Of a stretch of DNA of 64,000 nt, positions 12,901-27,900 are shown piece by piece; position 1 is the first letter of the stretch; each line of letters opens with the position of its first letter. The DNA comes from Dipylidium caninum (taxonomy: Eukaryota > Platyhelminthes > Cestoda > Cyclophyllidea > Dipylidiidae), in NCBI GenBank assembly GCA_017562135.1, contig QEYB01001296.1, positions 248,001-312,000 on the forward strand. Direction: 5' to 3'. The notes below the pieces were generated by a model. That model saw nothing but the letters and a program-made list of their open reading frames with translations. It was not told where the DNA came from and searched no databases. The translations under genes were made by a program, and so were the position numbers.

Positions 12901-15900
12901 CAATGATGAGACGCCGCATCCTTCTCACTCTCGAGGCAGCAGACCGCGGCGTACCCTTCTCTCGCACCTCCGACGCGCTACTGCGTGTGCGCGTCCGCTT
13001 CGAGGTCGAAACAAACAACACACCACTGCAGTTCCTGCCCTCAGCCAATCCCTCCGTCATCAGCGTCGTTTTGCCTACTTATTTGGGTGCAGAGATTGCG
13101 CAATTCACAGCTTTTTATCCTGATTATCATGGCTCCGTAGGTCTTTAAGCCGTTCTGTCTACTTAACTTGATTTTAATTTCGTATTTACATCCAGCTAGC
13201 ATTCGTCATTACTAAAATTACCGAAGAGTTTATTTATACTCACTACAAATGGATAATTTTTGCCGATTCCGCTACATTTAAGTTGCATTCCCTGACGAGC
13301 GTAATACTTTTTTTCAAAACTTATTTATTTGTCTCAGTGACGGTATCAATTGAATGAATGTGTAGACTGGATTTTTGATTTTATTTTGAAAAATAATGAG
13401 TGTGCTTTGCAGCTAGTTGTGATGAAGCCTAAGATTACAACCTGCAAATGGCCCCTTTTCACACAAAAGAAAGCAAAACAGCAACACGTTTCTCTCAAAA
13501 GGCGCAAAAGTACATGTTTATTAATAATATTAAAAGTGTTGTGGTTTCAAGAGAAAACGTTTAGCTTTTGAATTAGCTTTTTGAATTAGTAATCGGGGAG
13601 GACCATTTTATTAATGTAGATAGCGTTGGTAAGTTCCTGTATTTATGAATGACAACGTTTTACTACTCCCTTATATTTAAGAGTCAGCTTTGTGTGAATG
13701 CTACTTTCACCATAATCCCTGATCTCTTTTGCCAAACAGTACTATCCGAAACCGCTGTCGTAAAAGCCTTCTAAACCAGAGGTGTGGGCCAATAATGCCT
13801 TGTAGGCGTTGACCGCTCTCTATCATGCAGGTGGCATAGCCCAAGTAATGTACTCCCCTGTTTAGGGCGCAATTTTACCTCTTATACGTGTGTCAGTGGT
13901 CAGTATTAGTTCAATTTCTTTATGATTTTCGACTCATGTTAGTCCACATCGAGGAATAAACTTTTCCTTGCTCGCCGCTGTGTTAAGGTTATGTATCATA
14001 TCGGTCCGAATGACAACAGTGGGTATTTCTCCATTGATCCCATCGCTGGCATTCTACGAGCCTCATCCAAGCTAGCTTCCGCAGCCACTATCAGTCAACG
14101 CCAAATTCTTTTACAAATCAAGGCCAAAGATAACAGCTCTCTAAATACGGCGATTCACAACGTTTCAGTCTTCATTTACTCCCCGGACCCCTCCAGACAA
14201 CGCCTAATTATTGAACCAGTCGGTGGACTCAATGTGTCTCTCGTCGAACACTTCGCCGACCATGCTCCACGATTTTTGGGTCAACTCTACGTTCGTAATG
14301 CTCTGCCGAACGAAATCTTTAGGTATTAAGTAGAGGGCCACATGTTATTTTAACTTCACCCTCATTCCTGGGCACAAGTTAGTGATTAGGCCTGCTGGAG
14401 GGCATTATGCCACCTTACTCCTTAATAATAATTTAGATTGGGTGAAAAAGGATAAATCAAAGGGGTGGACGCGTGGTTTATGTGGTAGAATTGCTAACTT
14501 GTTTATTTGCTGTTGGCTACTTTGTCGGTCTAAGCCAATTTTCAGAAAGAGATCTTTCACTTTTTGTCACTATTTTGCGTTTTACGCTCTCAGTTTTGAT
14601 GGCTAACAGTTAATCACAACAACCTACATGCTGGTCATGATATGGCCCCATCCTTCTCTTTAGTTTTGAACTCGCTAATGCATCAACACGCGCCTTTTCA
14701 ATTGCTCGATACACCGGGGCCCTCTACGCCACGGGAGATGCCTCGGCAACGGAGGAGTTGGATCGCGAGACGAGTCCCGTAGTGCATCTGCGAGTGCTCG
14801 TGAGAGACCGCCTCTCCACCTCATCAGGCTTTATTCAACAGCGTTACGGTGAGGGGTTGGTGAACATCCACTTGGAGGACATTAATGATCACGGTCCCGT
14901 CTTTGTCGGATTGCCCTACCACACAGTTTTCTGTGTGAAGGAAAACTTCCAACAGACTCAGCTTACCGACCGAGCGCCTTCCTCGCGCACTCTTGCTCGT
15001 CTTCACCAGGCCTGCCAGTCAAATTACTTCAAGGTGGGACAGCCTTTCGCGCGCTGCGGATCGTCGCTATCAAGAGTTCATTTGACCTTTGCTTTCTTGT
15101 TTTTTGTCATAACCATGCTACAGGAGTTGCATTGTTGATTTAAAAAATCAAAGGAGTTGTTACAAGTTATATGCCTAAGCTCAACGGTAATTCCACGTCT
15201 TGGGATTGTAAGTTTACAATTGCACCTTTTATACGCGGATTACTTACTCTTTCGCGCATTAAATTAACGTCCACGGTTTTAATTTGGGGAGCGAGTCTGG
15301 TTTTGTGTATCGTTTTTCTCGTAATTTAGTGTTTTTCCTTCTTAAATGAAACCAAAGAAGCTTTATCTAAGCTCAATTATCACCTGCCTGTCGGACTAAC
15401 ACAACAACACTTGACTATTGTCTCTTAATAGCTACATTTGCAATCGTTAGCCCTTAGGAGTCTCAGCTCGAATTTTTAAGTCCCCTAGTTAAGAAATGCC
15501 ATGTCGATCGGTCTTGATAATGTATTAATTGTCTGCTTGACAGGTGGAGGCTAGAGATGCAGATTCAGGCCGGAATGGGGAGGTAGCCTATCAGATATTG
15601 AACACGCGACCGCACGCGGAGCCGGCACTACTCTCAATTGATCCTATGTCAGGTCGGTTGTCGCTTATTCGTGCTGTGCCGGCGGACTGGGCGGGCCAGC
15701 GCCTGGTGACGCGGGTGCGTGCCACTGACGGGGGCCAGCGCTTCGCGGATGCCGAGGTGGTGGTGCAGCTGGCTGCTCGTCTTGGACCGCATTTCACCAG
15801 CACGCACTATTCCGCCGTCGTGACGGAGGACGCGGTCCATGGTGAATTGGTGACTCGTGTGGTGGCGATTAGCGCATCAGCTACCACCCTGCTCTACCGT

Positions 15901-18900
15901 ATCTTCTCTCTCGGCCCTGACCACATGGAATCCAGTGGACGTGGAAGTCCTTTCTTCCTTGATTACGACACTGGTGAGTCTCTCGCGCCTTTTTTAACGG
16001 TATCTCATAGGGGATTTCCCCTCTCAATGTCAAATGTTTTAGTTGCATTTGATCTTATAATCGACCGGGGGGGGGGGGGAACTACATATAACTGCCGTAG
16101 TCTTTATTATTCCATGCATCCAGTACACAGATAAGTCATTTCCAACCTGTCTATTTCCACCAATCAAGGCTTCCACTTATTTATTCATCTGGCTATATTT
16201 ATCACTAAATCTCCCCACTGTCCTGCGACAGCCAACTTATTATTATCTCTGACAGAAACCATTTTATAAAGGCTCGCTATCGCTAGTAGTTATGCATTTA
16301 TTGGTACAATGTAATTTTTCTCATATATAACATCAAAAGAATAGCCATCGTCTCATCTCATCAATTAACCCCAGTTTTTCAGCTTAGTTTTAACTTCTTT
16401 TATGCTCGGAAATTAACTAAAACACTTTCCGTGCTGGTGATAGCATACGCATCGCTGGGTCCATGTGAGTTTTCATCCCATACTTACTGTCTTTCCTTGT
16501 TACAATTGTACGTTGTAAATTTTCTACCGTCTTCCAACCATCCAGCATGTTTAACGTCCAGTTGCACGCTTAAATTATTTTACTTATCTAATTGCCACTT
16601 TCCACGCTTACATATTTAGGTGTTGTTCGAGTGGGAGCTCCTTTAGATTATGAGAAGACGAGCTACTACGATCTCCTCATCGAAGCTCTCGACACCACAA
16701 CCGGCAACACGGCTCGCGTCAATGTCTACATTAACGTTACCGTGAGTTTCGCCTCATTTCACCTTAGATGGCTAGCTGGCCTTTTAATCAACCCTTCGAG
16801 TTTTCACCCACTTAACTATACTTAAAACATCGTAACTTTTTATTTGGACGGATCTATGGCTAACTTCATCACTGTGGTCTTCTTGAGTAAAGTGATGAAT
16901 ATCACCACAGCGTTTGAAGAAGAAGCTATAATGCAGCGTCGCGTTTTTCCATTCCTCCAGCGCAACTCCCTATCTTGCTACAACGTCCCCGGTCTGTTTG
17001 AACAGTTATCGGTCGTTTGTTCAAATCCTCCTACTACGAGTTATTGTGGTTGCTCCATTGTTACATGTCAAGATGCTGACTTTTTACGTGCCTTGCTTCT
17101 CTTCTGATATTTTTTGCTTGAAGGGATATGCGAACAAAGTAATCAAAAGATGTCTTGGTGTGCTGCTTCCCACATTCCTTACTATTTATCCAATTTCGCT
17201 ATGCTCGTACATGGTTGAAACACATTTGCGACTGTCGAAGTTTACCCGCTGGTTATCTTTGCCACATTCATGACTTACTTATCCCGACGGAACATCGAAT
17301 TACGAGCCCGAGTTACTTGACTGATCGAAATTGTCGGATTCTTTCGATGTCGCTATTTTTATACTACTGTGAAAATGAATGAAGTACATCTCGAATGGAT
17401 CGCACTTTACTCAGAGTGCCTTGGGTATTGCTCACTAGGCCTGTTATGAAATTCTGCGATCACAGGGAAAAACTTCAACGATAAAAATAGACTCAAATAA
17501 GGGAATCAAATGTCTATTGAGTCATACTTCCCCGGTGTCTTCTTACTTGTCCCTCTTGGGCCATCGCTCCAAGTTGACCTAAAAAACCCAATATCATTAG
17601 TGAAACTGTCCATCTTTATCTCACCAATTAATTCTATTCTGTCAATTTTACTATATTTCAATTTTCCGGATTCTTTCCCGTACTGGGACGTTTGGCATCA
17701 GTAAACATCCATATAACACTGGTTCTCAATGCAAGGTTGTAAAAAAATCAGCTTGACATTTTTGTTTTGCTGCTGTTCGTGAGTGCTCTACGTTAGCTAG
17801 TTTAAAGTAACGGGCAATTTTTTTTGTCTACAGGATGTGAATGATCATCCCCCAGTGTTTTCGGCACCCCTTTACAGGGCCGTGGTTTCCGAAGCAGCGG
17901 CAGTCGGAACAATTGTGACTCTACACCCTCCCGAGTTGGCACGCGATGCCGATTCGGGGTCAAACGGTCTGGTGAGTTGGCTCACTCCCCATTTTAATCT
18001 GGCGTTCTGCCACACGAGGGGAGTTGGTTTCTGCGGAACCCCTTTTATTCCTCCCATGGTCTGTGGCAGCATGACGACAGTGGGTGGGGGAGACAAGTGT
18101 CACCTCAATGACTAATTCTCGTCTGGTGTGGAGGCGGCGGCTAATTTATTGGTTGTCGGCATATAGTCCAGAAGACGGGCGCTGCGCCTTGCAAGTGCTT
18201 CATCCCACCACAACAATATTCGCCCGCCCCCCTTTCCCCGAGCCATAAATCGCCCCCACAGCCCGGCTCCTTGGCCCTGCTGCCTTTTCGTACATGAGAT
18301 AATCTCCGGCAGGCGGAGAGATGCCGACCATCGAATTCGCTCGGTATCAGACATTACCTGAGCTCTCAGATCCACTCATTCCTCTCTGAGCAGGCTATAA
18401 ACAGCAAAAAGGTATGCAGACGGGGTAATTTAAGGTACAGATAAAATCTCTTCATTGAAGTTAGTCAACAAGGAAGCATCCATCGTCGCCTACTGGCCTC
18501 GTTATGTTCAAACCGCTAGTTATTCATGCCTGTGCAAATTGTCGGCAAATGCGTTCCCTTTGACATCGCGTTTGTCAGTTCTATGGGTAACAGCTATTAT
18601 CGCAACAATCGTATTTAAGGTATGCTTATTCGGAATACGTAGTTCGAAAGTACCGCGAATTCCTGGGACAATTTATTTAGCTTATACATTCGAAAGAAGG
18701 ATTTTTCTTTCGGACCACTTTTCTAATTAGCTTTTTAATGGTTTAACTTTAACTTTGTTCACTTTGAACTCATTGCTACAAATGCTGAAGGCTAAGTGGA
18801 CAGGCATATAAGGACTGCTTTAAAATGAAGGCCCCCCAGAATGCTTAATGGGGAAGCGACTATGCATAGTGATAATACTTATTCCGATGCGTGTTGTCTC

Positions 18901-21900
18901 GGTAAACATCCCGCCATGATTTTAGTCTCAATTGACCATCAAATCCTCATGCAGATGGTGGCATTCATGATTGCGTAGCACATCGAAGCTTTCATGTGTT
19001 GGGTCTTAAAACCTTTTTATTGGCACAACACAACTGTGTCCGCGGGAGGCATCATTATTCCCCGTTGGACTCTCATTCGAGTCGGCTACAACTTTACCTC
19101 TGCTCCTTTTCCATACAAATAACCACAATAAGCTAAATGTTGTTATTTGTTTTCACTATAAATTCACCATATGACTATTTCGTGCGAATTTCTGAACGCG
19201 TTTCCAACTGCATGGATTAGAATCTCTTAGTGCGTGTTAAACGTATGCCATCGTCTAAACGTATTTCTGCACTTTTATGGCGAACAATTGCCTTATTCCT
19301 CGGACAGAAACATCATGAAATATTCGTACTATCAATGTAACCTCTTCACTCCAAATTGTCGAAGTTAAAACTCTCACTACTGGCAGTCATCCTGTTCGCT
19401 AAACTTTAATAGTGTTTTCTATTGAAGGTTCAGGACGGTGGCATATCACTTACCGGTAGGACTTAGTCCTACTTCTATTGATAATGGGGCAAAGACTAAA
19501 AAAAGTAGTCAGTGGTATTGCAGGCTCCAAGTTACAGAGTTTTCTGAGGCGTATCAACATTAGGTGCTCGAGGAGAGGTAATTTTTCCCACACTGACTAA
19601 CATTGAGGTTGGTTTCCTTGTCCCCAATGTAAACTTTGCACACCCACATATTTTGTAAATTATGTAAGTATTGTTTCCCTACTCTCTAAATTGTAGATTC
19701 GATATTATCTTCGGTCTTTAACCGACAATGAGACAATGAGTGGGTGGAAGACTGGGGTACCAGGTTTAGAAATCGACCCATCCAATGGCATTATTAGACT
19801 CTCAGAGCAACTGGACTACGAGCAGCAGTCCTCGCTGACATTTTGGATCGTTGCCGTAGACTGTGGATCACCTCCTCTCTCTGGCAGGTCGATTGTTGAG
19901 GTGGGCTCTCATTTATTGTCTAAAACTTATGATCTATGCAGTTAGGTGAGGATATTTCAAGTGATCCGCGTACATGAGTGTGTAGCAATCTGTGATAATT
20001 TGGTTACTTGTGGGTCGACTTCTTACCACACCAGATTTCATCTTGCCTCTCCACTTCGACTCCTTTATTTAGTTAGTGGAAGGTCCGAAATCACTCAAGC
20101 CGTCTTAATGTGGTAACCATTGCGGCGGTACGAATCAACGGGTGCTATTTCTCATTCCTACGTCGCTTTTCGCTTTCTTTTCACTTGTTTTCCTTTTTCG
20201 TCTTAATATTTCACTAAAGGAGGTAACATTGGTGCGACTTTGTCTTTATACTCAACATCTTGTTGATAGATACTTTCAAAGTGGTCCCGTTTTTGTTCTA
20301 TAAATGCGCTTATCATTTATACAACTATTCTTGCCCATGGGATGCTTTGCTTCGGGAGATGGAGGTTATATTATAGCACTGAAAATGGCTATCTAACGTT
20401 GACTTTGTTTTTTTGCATACCCATCCAAGAACCCGCGGGAGAGGGATGGACTTCAATGTCCTAATTGTTGTTCTCGCACATGCGTTAAACAAGGCGATAA
20501 AATGCTCACATAGAGGCCTAAGATGTCTCCTTAAAAACATCCCCGTGTTAACAAAGTGCTGAACACCTCGATCTACGAATGATAACACTAACACGATAGT
20601 TTTTAGGAAGACAAGTCTAACAAGAATTTTTACTGTTAGAACAGGCTAAACCTCCTAATGTCCGTATTTCTTCTGTCTTTTTCATTTTGATAGACAAAAA
20701 TAAAGAACTTCTATCAATATGAAGGCTTGTCAGACTGTCTTATGCTTCTTCTTTGATGAGTAGTATTTGGAAACCGTTTAACTATTTAGTAGTAACTCCA
20801 AAATCACTAAGCCGTCCTGTTCTTTGACCGTCCACCATGATAGTGAGGATAATGGTGAAGTAGTATGTGCATTTCTTAGTTTCCTTTAACGACCACCTAT
20901 TGTAACTCAGTCTCCCCGTGTCTTTTTGATCCACTTCGTTGTCTCCTTCGCTCCGCTACCTCATCCTTCGCGTATGAGTGAGTCAACACTTATAAAAGAC
21001 TCACTGCGTGTAAAGCATCTACTTCTTTTGTTTCTTTTCTTTCATGTAAACAGAGATGTGGGAGTGGATGTTGTGCTTTCGTATAATTGCCTCCTCTTCG
21101 TTGCTAAACGCAAGTGCGCTCGCGTCGGCGATGACTCATGGGGAATGAAGAAATGGGAGCAAACACTCTTCTTCTTCTTCTTCTTCTTCTTCTTCTTCTT
21201 CTTCGTTTTCTTCCTCATTGGGGTATGCCTGCATTTTACATGGGGCCCCCTTTCTGATGGTTTATACGAAGATGGTTTCCATCAACCCCCGTCTCCTGTC
21301 AACGGGGAAAGATGTAGTCTAATAGTAATAAGGTTGTAGTTCTTTTCACTTCAATTGCCATTCAATTTTTAGTAAACCTAAAAATTCGTCATCAGAAAAA
21401 AAAGTGAGAAATTTTGTTGTCTCAGTAGTGTAATTCCTAGATTTTTCAGGGCCGTACTCTCTGGATCCGGACTTGATTCTTGAGATCACTTTACTTGATT
21501 CACTAAACAAAGCTCAATGCAGTATGCGTACAATGTCAATGGAAAATGGTGTTGCAGACTACATTCTCGCATTCTCGAGACCTCAAACAAGCCTGTGTGT
21601 ATTTGAAAACGACGGGCGACTGCATCACACGGTCTCTCTTCACCCCCCCCTCCCTTAGCTTTCAATCCTTGACGCCAACGATAATGCACCGAGATTCGAT
21701 GCAGAACCGGAGAAGAAAGCTGAGACTGGACTGGGACTGGGACCTAAACCTATCACGGGGACTACGTGCCACCGTCAGGCAACGGTTGCAATTGATGCGC
21801 CCACAGACGCTTTTGTGCTACGCCTGAGTGCCTCGGACCCTGACGTCAACGACACCCTTGCTTACCGCCTGCTAACCACCGACGTCGATGTCTTCCGTAT

Positions 21901-24900
21901 TGATGTTAACAGTGGCTCCGTCTACTGGCGTCCTCCTCTTACCGACATTGCAGAGACGCGCATCGCTGCCGCCGTTCTCTCTCGTAACACTAAAGATGCT
22001 GCTCGTCTTTCCTTCCAGGTTTATTCATTTTTGATAATGGCTATTATTCAAACCTGATCTTGCGTATATTGCCCTTTTATTCGAACTATCTCAGACCTAA
22101 TTTGCGGGACTTGGGTGAGTGTCAGATGTGTTTGTATACTAGGTTGAAGTGTCGGACGGACTCCACAGCGCGACCTGTTTGGTGGAAGTGGATATTTTGC
22201 CGGGCAACCGGTATCCCCATCTTTTCTCCCCAATGGCTTTGTCCGTGGAAGTAGCAGAGAATGCTCGGGTGGGCAGTCGCGTGGCCCTGCTAGCCGTCCC
22301 TAAGAGCTCAAAAGAAGGGGACTTAGGCAATTTTTCCTACATTCTGCTCAATCGTCCGCTTCCTCTGCCCTTCAATCTCGATTCCATTACCGGTAATAGC
22401 TTTTATTCGTATACACAACCACGAAAAATCTTGGTTCATATTCTGTTCTTCTGTATGGTTTCAGCTTTGCGGCAGAGTGGGGTTAGAAGTTATTTTAAGT
22501 ATGTTGAAAACCTGTATATTTGATAGTTCAGCAAGAAAAATGTTTGACTTTAAGTTTATTTTGAACCTCAGCAAATTATCACTTTTTTTCGGACAAATTT
22601 GGAGGAATTTTCAAAATACATACTCTAAATATTTTTGAAGCCGTCTGCTCGCATCTAACGTCTGCTCGCCAATCTCTTCATGCGAAATCCAACGCAATTT
22701 ACTGCGTTTCGAGTCTCCTTGACATGCCGCCTTTGACTATTGTGTGCAACTGAAGTTCTTCATTCGCAAGACTTAACAATAGGATTTCAGATTACCTTTT
22801 AGGAGTGTCATATTATTTCTTTAACCTGTTTAAGTGTTTTCAGTAATCAAAACGTTAACAATGACACAATTTTTCCCCATTTCCGCACTGCATCAGGCCA
22901 CCCGACACCGGCGAAGTTTTACGTAGATAACTGAAACACGATATTTTTCAACTGTTGTCTTACCAAGCGTACTAGTAGATCTTCATCTTGACCTTAAAGT
23001 AAATGAACAGTTTAGCTTAGACTGAAAATATCAGCCGAGTAGGACATACTAATTCTAGGTGGTATATTGACCTTTCCATATCATCTAAGGGACTCTTATT
23101 AAGCGGAATTTTACTATTTCCTCCAGGCGAGGTAATTTTGTCTGCTCACCTTGATCGAGAAACGACTGAGGCATATTCACTCACAGCGGTCGCTTCAGAC
23201 CCGAGTGGTCTGTCTCGCTTCGTCAATGTGGAGATCACCGTGACTGACATCAACGATAACGCACCGGTGATCGAGCAGACTCGATATGAAGTGAGTCACT
23301 GGCCGCTTCATTTCTGTTTCTACCTCATCTTTTCATTTTCTAAGTAAGATCAACCATCGTAAAGAGTATTTTTGGAAAAGGTGGACTAATATCCCACTGT
23401 AAATCTGTAACCCCGAACATCGCGCAAGAGGTGCCCCGTGCGAAACGTTTAACCCGTATAGAATATTCCTCGTCTGACCGGGAGTGGCTAAATGCTGTCT
23501 TTCATCGTTCATCATTCTCGATTCCCCCTCTCTCCCAATTTGGTAGAAGCGCCCGTTCATGCTTTGTGCATTGTTCCTTACCATTTCCCTTTGTGCTTTT
23601 ACTTGTTTATGAGAGTTGGAACCCGACGTCCCAATTTTCTCCAATTTTGTGGATCTCGCCTATCCATCTGTGACTCCCTCTTAATCCAAGTCTACACCAG
23701 CATACTAAGTACCCAATTTCCCCTTTATCTCTGACTTTGTAACCATGTATTTGGTTGTATTCGATTGACAAACTTTTACCACTCGTCCCGCCTTCCGACT
23801 CAGATTCGTCAACCACGCTGTTATTTGACCCAAATTTGGTGTTTCAATCTTTGTCTTGTTGCTTTTCTTCACTGAACTGCTTTCTTTCAACCAAGTAACC
23901 TCGCTTAGTAGTGGAAGACCAACGGTTAGTGGACGATACTTTTTTTGTGCCTCTACCTGCATTCAACCGTAAGAGATTGAGTCTGTGGGACATTCGATCA
24001 CACTTCTCTTTCCGACCCAAAGCACAAATTATCCTTCCTTCGTCAGCGACTATTTAACCGTACACTGCACTCGCCATATCCGTTTTCGTGCTCTGGCCGC
24101 CAAAACGTGCATTTGACATGCGTTGGCAGGAAAAGGAGGAGGAGGAGGAGGAGAAGGAAGGAGTTTAATGAATGCACCTGGGGCAAAAGGTGATGGCGCT
24201 TGCGGCCAATTTTTTCTCCTTTTACTCCCCAGTTCTCTTACTTTTGGAACCTTTTTAATCCCCTCTACATCTCTCTCTCTCTCTCCCTCTTTTTTAAGAA
24301 GAATCGAGGTAGAAAAATGAAGGCTTGCTGTTTCTGTATTTTACCAGGACAACATAAGTTATTAATAAAATAGGGCTTGGTCATCCTCGAAACGGTCGTT
24401 TTCGAATCTGCAGCTAGTTTGCGATAGTTGGTTTAATCTTGCATAATGCAACTTCTCTTTTCGCAAAGATGTACATGATCTCGCGTTATCTTGTCTTTTT
24501 TTTAATTTTTCTTTCAGGCAAGTGTTATCAGTTAAATCCGCATTTTTACTTCATTTTGCCTTGAAGCACTGACGATAGTTCTCGTCTACTTTCTTGAGTC
24601 GTAAATAAATTAGATTTGAGGAGCATTTGGCCGAATATTTAGACCAAATTGGCAAACTCCTTTATATCTGTCTTTTACTAGAGGCCAAACTATCAAATCA
24701 ACTCAATTTCAGGAACTCAACTAAAGTGTTTAATTTGGTTACTCCCACTTGCAAAACAATGCACCCGAAAAGAAAATAACAGGGTTGCAAGGCTGAAACT
24801 CTGCAGGAATTAGTTAAGGATGCGCATTTAAGGCCGAGTTACGCGACATATAGGTTTTTTATGAAAAAATAACCATTCACTTGGACGAGACGTACTGAAG

Positions 24901-27900
24901 TATTGTACGATGTAGTTTGCCCTATCCCTCCCTCTCTATGCCTTTTCACAGTGCGTTTTTGCGTCAACCAGCATCCCCCCTGCCATCAGCAAAATCCCGC
25001 ATAATCTCTTTTCGAAAAAAATTTTGGAATGCCTTTTGCTTTGTGGCTTCAGGATGATAGATTGTTCCCCTACTATCTTGATCTTTGAATATAATCTTAT
25101 CGTGCAAACAGTTAATCACAGAAGGGGAGGTGCTAAACGCCATAAAAGTGTGTTTAACCTTTCCTTCGCCCGGAGATTGTGTGTATGCGAGTATTTGAGC
25201 AATTGAAGTAGCAGATTTACGAAGTTTGGCGTGCCACTCGCGCAGTGAATGGCATTTCTGGCAGCTTGGCATTTCTCTTCTCCTGCCCGCCGTTGCCACC
25301 ACCACCACCGCACCCAGACGCATTGTGTAGTCGAACCTAAAGGTTACCCTTCCTCCCACGCACTAGTTATGATACCATTTCCACAACGTGCATCGAAAAA
25401 TCCCGAGTGTCAAACGATTACCAGCCTTGCGTCTTGTTGAGGGTAAATATGTTGTCAACGAAGTTTTTCCGGGTAGAAAGCTCTTTTTTTCTTGAAGCTG
25501 AGGATGTTAGTTCGCGATTATTTGTGCAACCCCCAGATTTAGTTTCAGATTTATACCCACCATTTGTCTATTCTTTGCCTCTTCTCATCTGTCTGCAACA
25601 ACTATTTGTGCTTATGCAAAAGATAGTGCCAGTCCCGTCCGGTCTTGACATTGTGTATGACCGTTAATGCTTTTTTCCGGCTAAAAGTATTAAATGTTTC
25701 ACTTTTATTCGGTGCTTTACTCCTCCCTTACTTTCATTTTAATCACGTGAAGAAACCGTTAACCGCCTATCTAGCAATTTGTCATCTGAATATTTTGTTG
25801 ATTTTACAAAATCTGGACTACTTCAGGTTACTCTTTCACCAAGAGAGTACGGTGATGACACTTGGTTGATCTCTGCCTCCCAAAATCGGGTTCAGCCGGG
25901 GGGCCTGCGGCGGCTGCCTTTGGCCATCCGAGCCCACGACGCAGACAGTGCCGGGGGCAATGCACGCGTCATTTACCGCCTTCTGGCATCGTCGTCGCAA
26001 CACACCACTGCCGCGGTCACCGCTCCCCTCCCCTTCGCCGTGGACGCTCAGAGTGGCGAAGTCCTCCTGACACGACCTCTCGCCCCCTCCACTCAACAAT
26101 TTTTGTTTTTCGTGGAGGCCTGTGATCAACCCGAGGAGGGTCACCCGCTCTGTTCTGAGCCAGTTAATGTAACCGTCTACTTGGCTCCTGAGGAACTCCC
26201 CTGGAAGCTCAGTCTTTCCTGTAGTTCGGTTCCTGTCACTGAGGTGAAGCTGGGTCATTCCTATCATTGTTTCATTAACTTGTTTGCATTTTTGTAACCA
26301 AATTAAGTTGTTTAATCGCGACTCTCACAGACTCGGATACACCCATGTGCGTGAGACGGGCGATTCTTGTGTACTGTATCTGTAAGAAGAGGGTGCTAAT
26401 AGTTCATGTAATTTGCGCCAGTTACTTCGTAAAATAGGATATAATTTTCTTTAATATGTGGTCCTCGAACCCACGATCAGACACTCCACCTCTTAAGAGA
26501 AGATTCCCGTGCAAAGGCCGTTGTCAACCTAGGAGTTATTGACCGCAGAATGCTTACCGCGGTGTACAGAAGGAGTGAAATTCACTACTTTCCTTAAACA
26601 CCTTTCTTCATTGTACATCCTCACATTTTAGCTTAAATATGTTAATTTGCGGACATTAATAACGTTAGACCATTGGGTCAAATATGTGAAATGAATCCCC
26701 AACTGGAGTATTGCAAGGCGAAAAAATCAACTTACCTGATTTTTTTCGTATTAGGGTTTTTTGACTTAGTCTTCTCGCGCGCACTCCTTCCATTACTTTA
26801 AAATTACGAGATTGACAAATGCACTAATTGTTCTTTAACCATTTCTTGTCTGTTATGCTCAAGCGTCGGAAATCTCTCTTTTTATTGTACGGTAATTTGT
26901 CTCGGGACAGAATTGAGAGCTAGACCCTCATTAGAAGTGTATAATTTTTGTTAAAATCATATTTTTACCAAGCAAACTAGCGTTTTTGCAGAAAACAGGG
27001 CAATTTTAGGATTGTGTGGCTTCCTGTTAAAACATTAGTTCCGACTTATTACTCATTGTCATTTAAAAACAATGTTAGAGATTTAATGGGCACTTAAATT
27101 GATGCAAATATGCATAGGGTATTTACATATTTTTTTCGCTCGGAACTGTGGTAGAGCTGGTCAACATTCGTGTCTCTTAAGTTAGCACAGTGTTCTCAGT
27201 TGTTATCATTTCTTCACTCGCTCTTAGGTTGGCCATGACCCAGGTGAGATTGTTGCTGGCTGCCAAATCAATTCTACGAGTAGGAGCCAAGATGGAACTT
27301 GGTCGTTGGTGGGCGCTACTGCCTCCCTTAAGGCCTTCGCAATCGACGCCATTAAGGGGACAATTCGTGCCACTCGCGACCTCGACTACGAGGAGCAGCC
27401 CTCACATGACCTTTTGGTGGAATACCGCATTCCTCCCACTGCCAGCGGCCTTCCTGTGCCTTGGATTGCTGTCACTCGTGTCACCGTTAGAGTGGAGGAT
27501 ATGAATGACTGCACACCCGCTTTCCAGACGAGTCCCGAGTATGATTTGTTCCAAAGAAAAATGGTTTACTTAAACTCATAGAGTAAACCATATCATTTTG
27601 TGCGTAGTTCACGAATTACAATATCGGAAAACCTCCCTCCTGGATATCTCATCTACCAGATGCTCGTTGACGACTGTGATGCCGTGGATAAGGGTCTTCT
27701 CTCGTACTCGCTGCGCATAAAACCAGGCCTTGCCTCAGAGTTTGAACCACCCCCTTTCTCTATAGATTCCACTGGTGGGATATCAGTAACGGGAACGATC
27801 GACCGCGAAACGGTATCTTCGTATGAACTTACTGTAAGGATTTATTAATCACTACAAGTTTTTCATTTCAAATAGTGCTGATATTACTTAATTTTCTGGG

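Noticed and set aside
21473..21658. Plus-strand open frame just before exon 14
   Set aside because: It runs into the pyrimidine tract of the exon 14 acceptor and has no cadherin features. Exon 13 joins exon 14 perfectly without it.
25836..26267. Long minus-strand open frame (143 codons)
   Set aside because: It is the antisense shadow of cadherin exon 17, which has clear repeat motifs.
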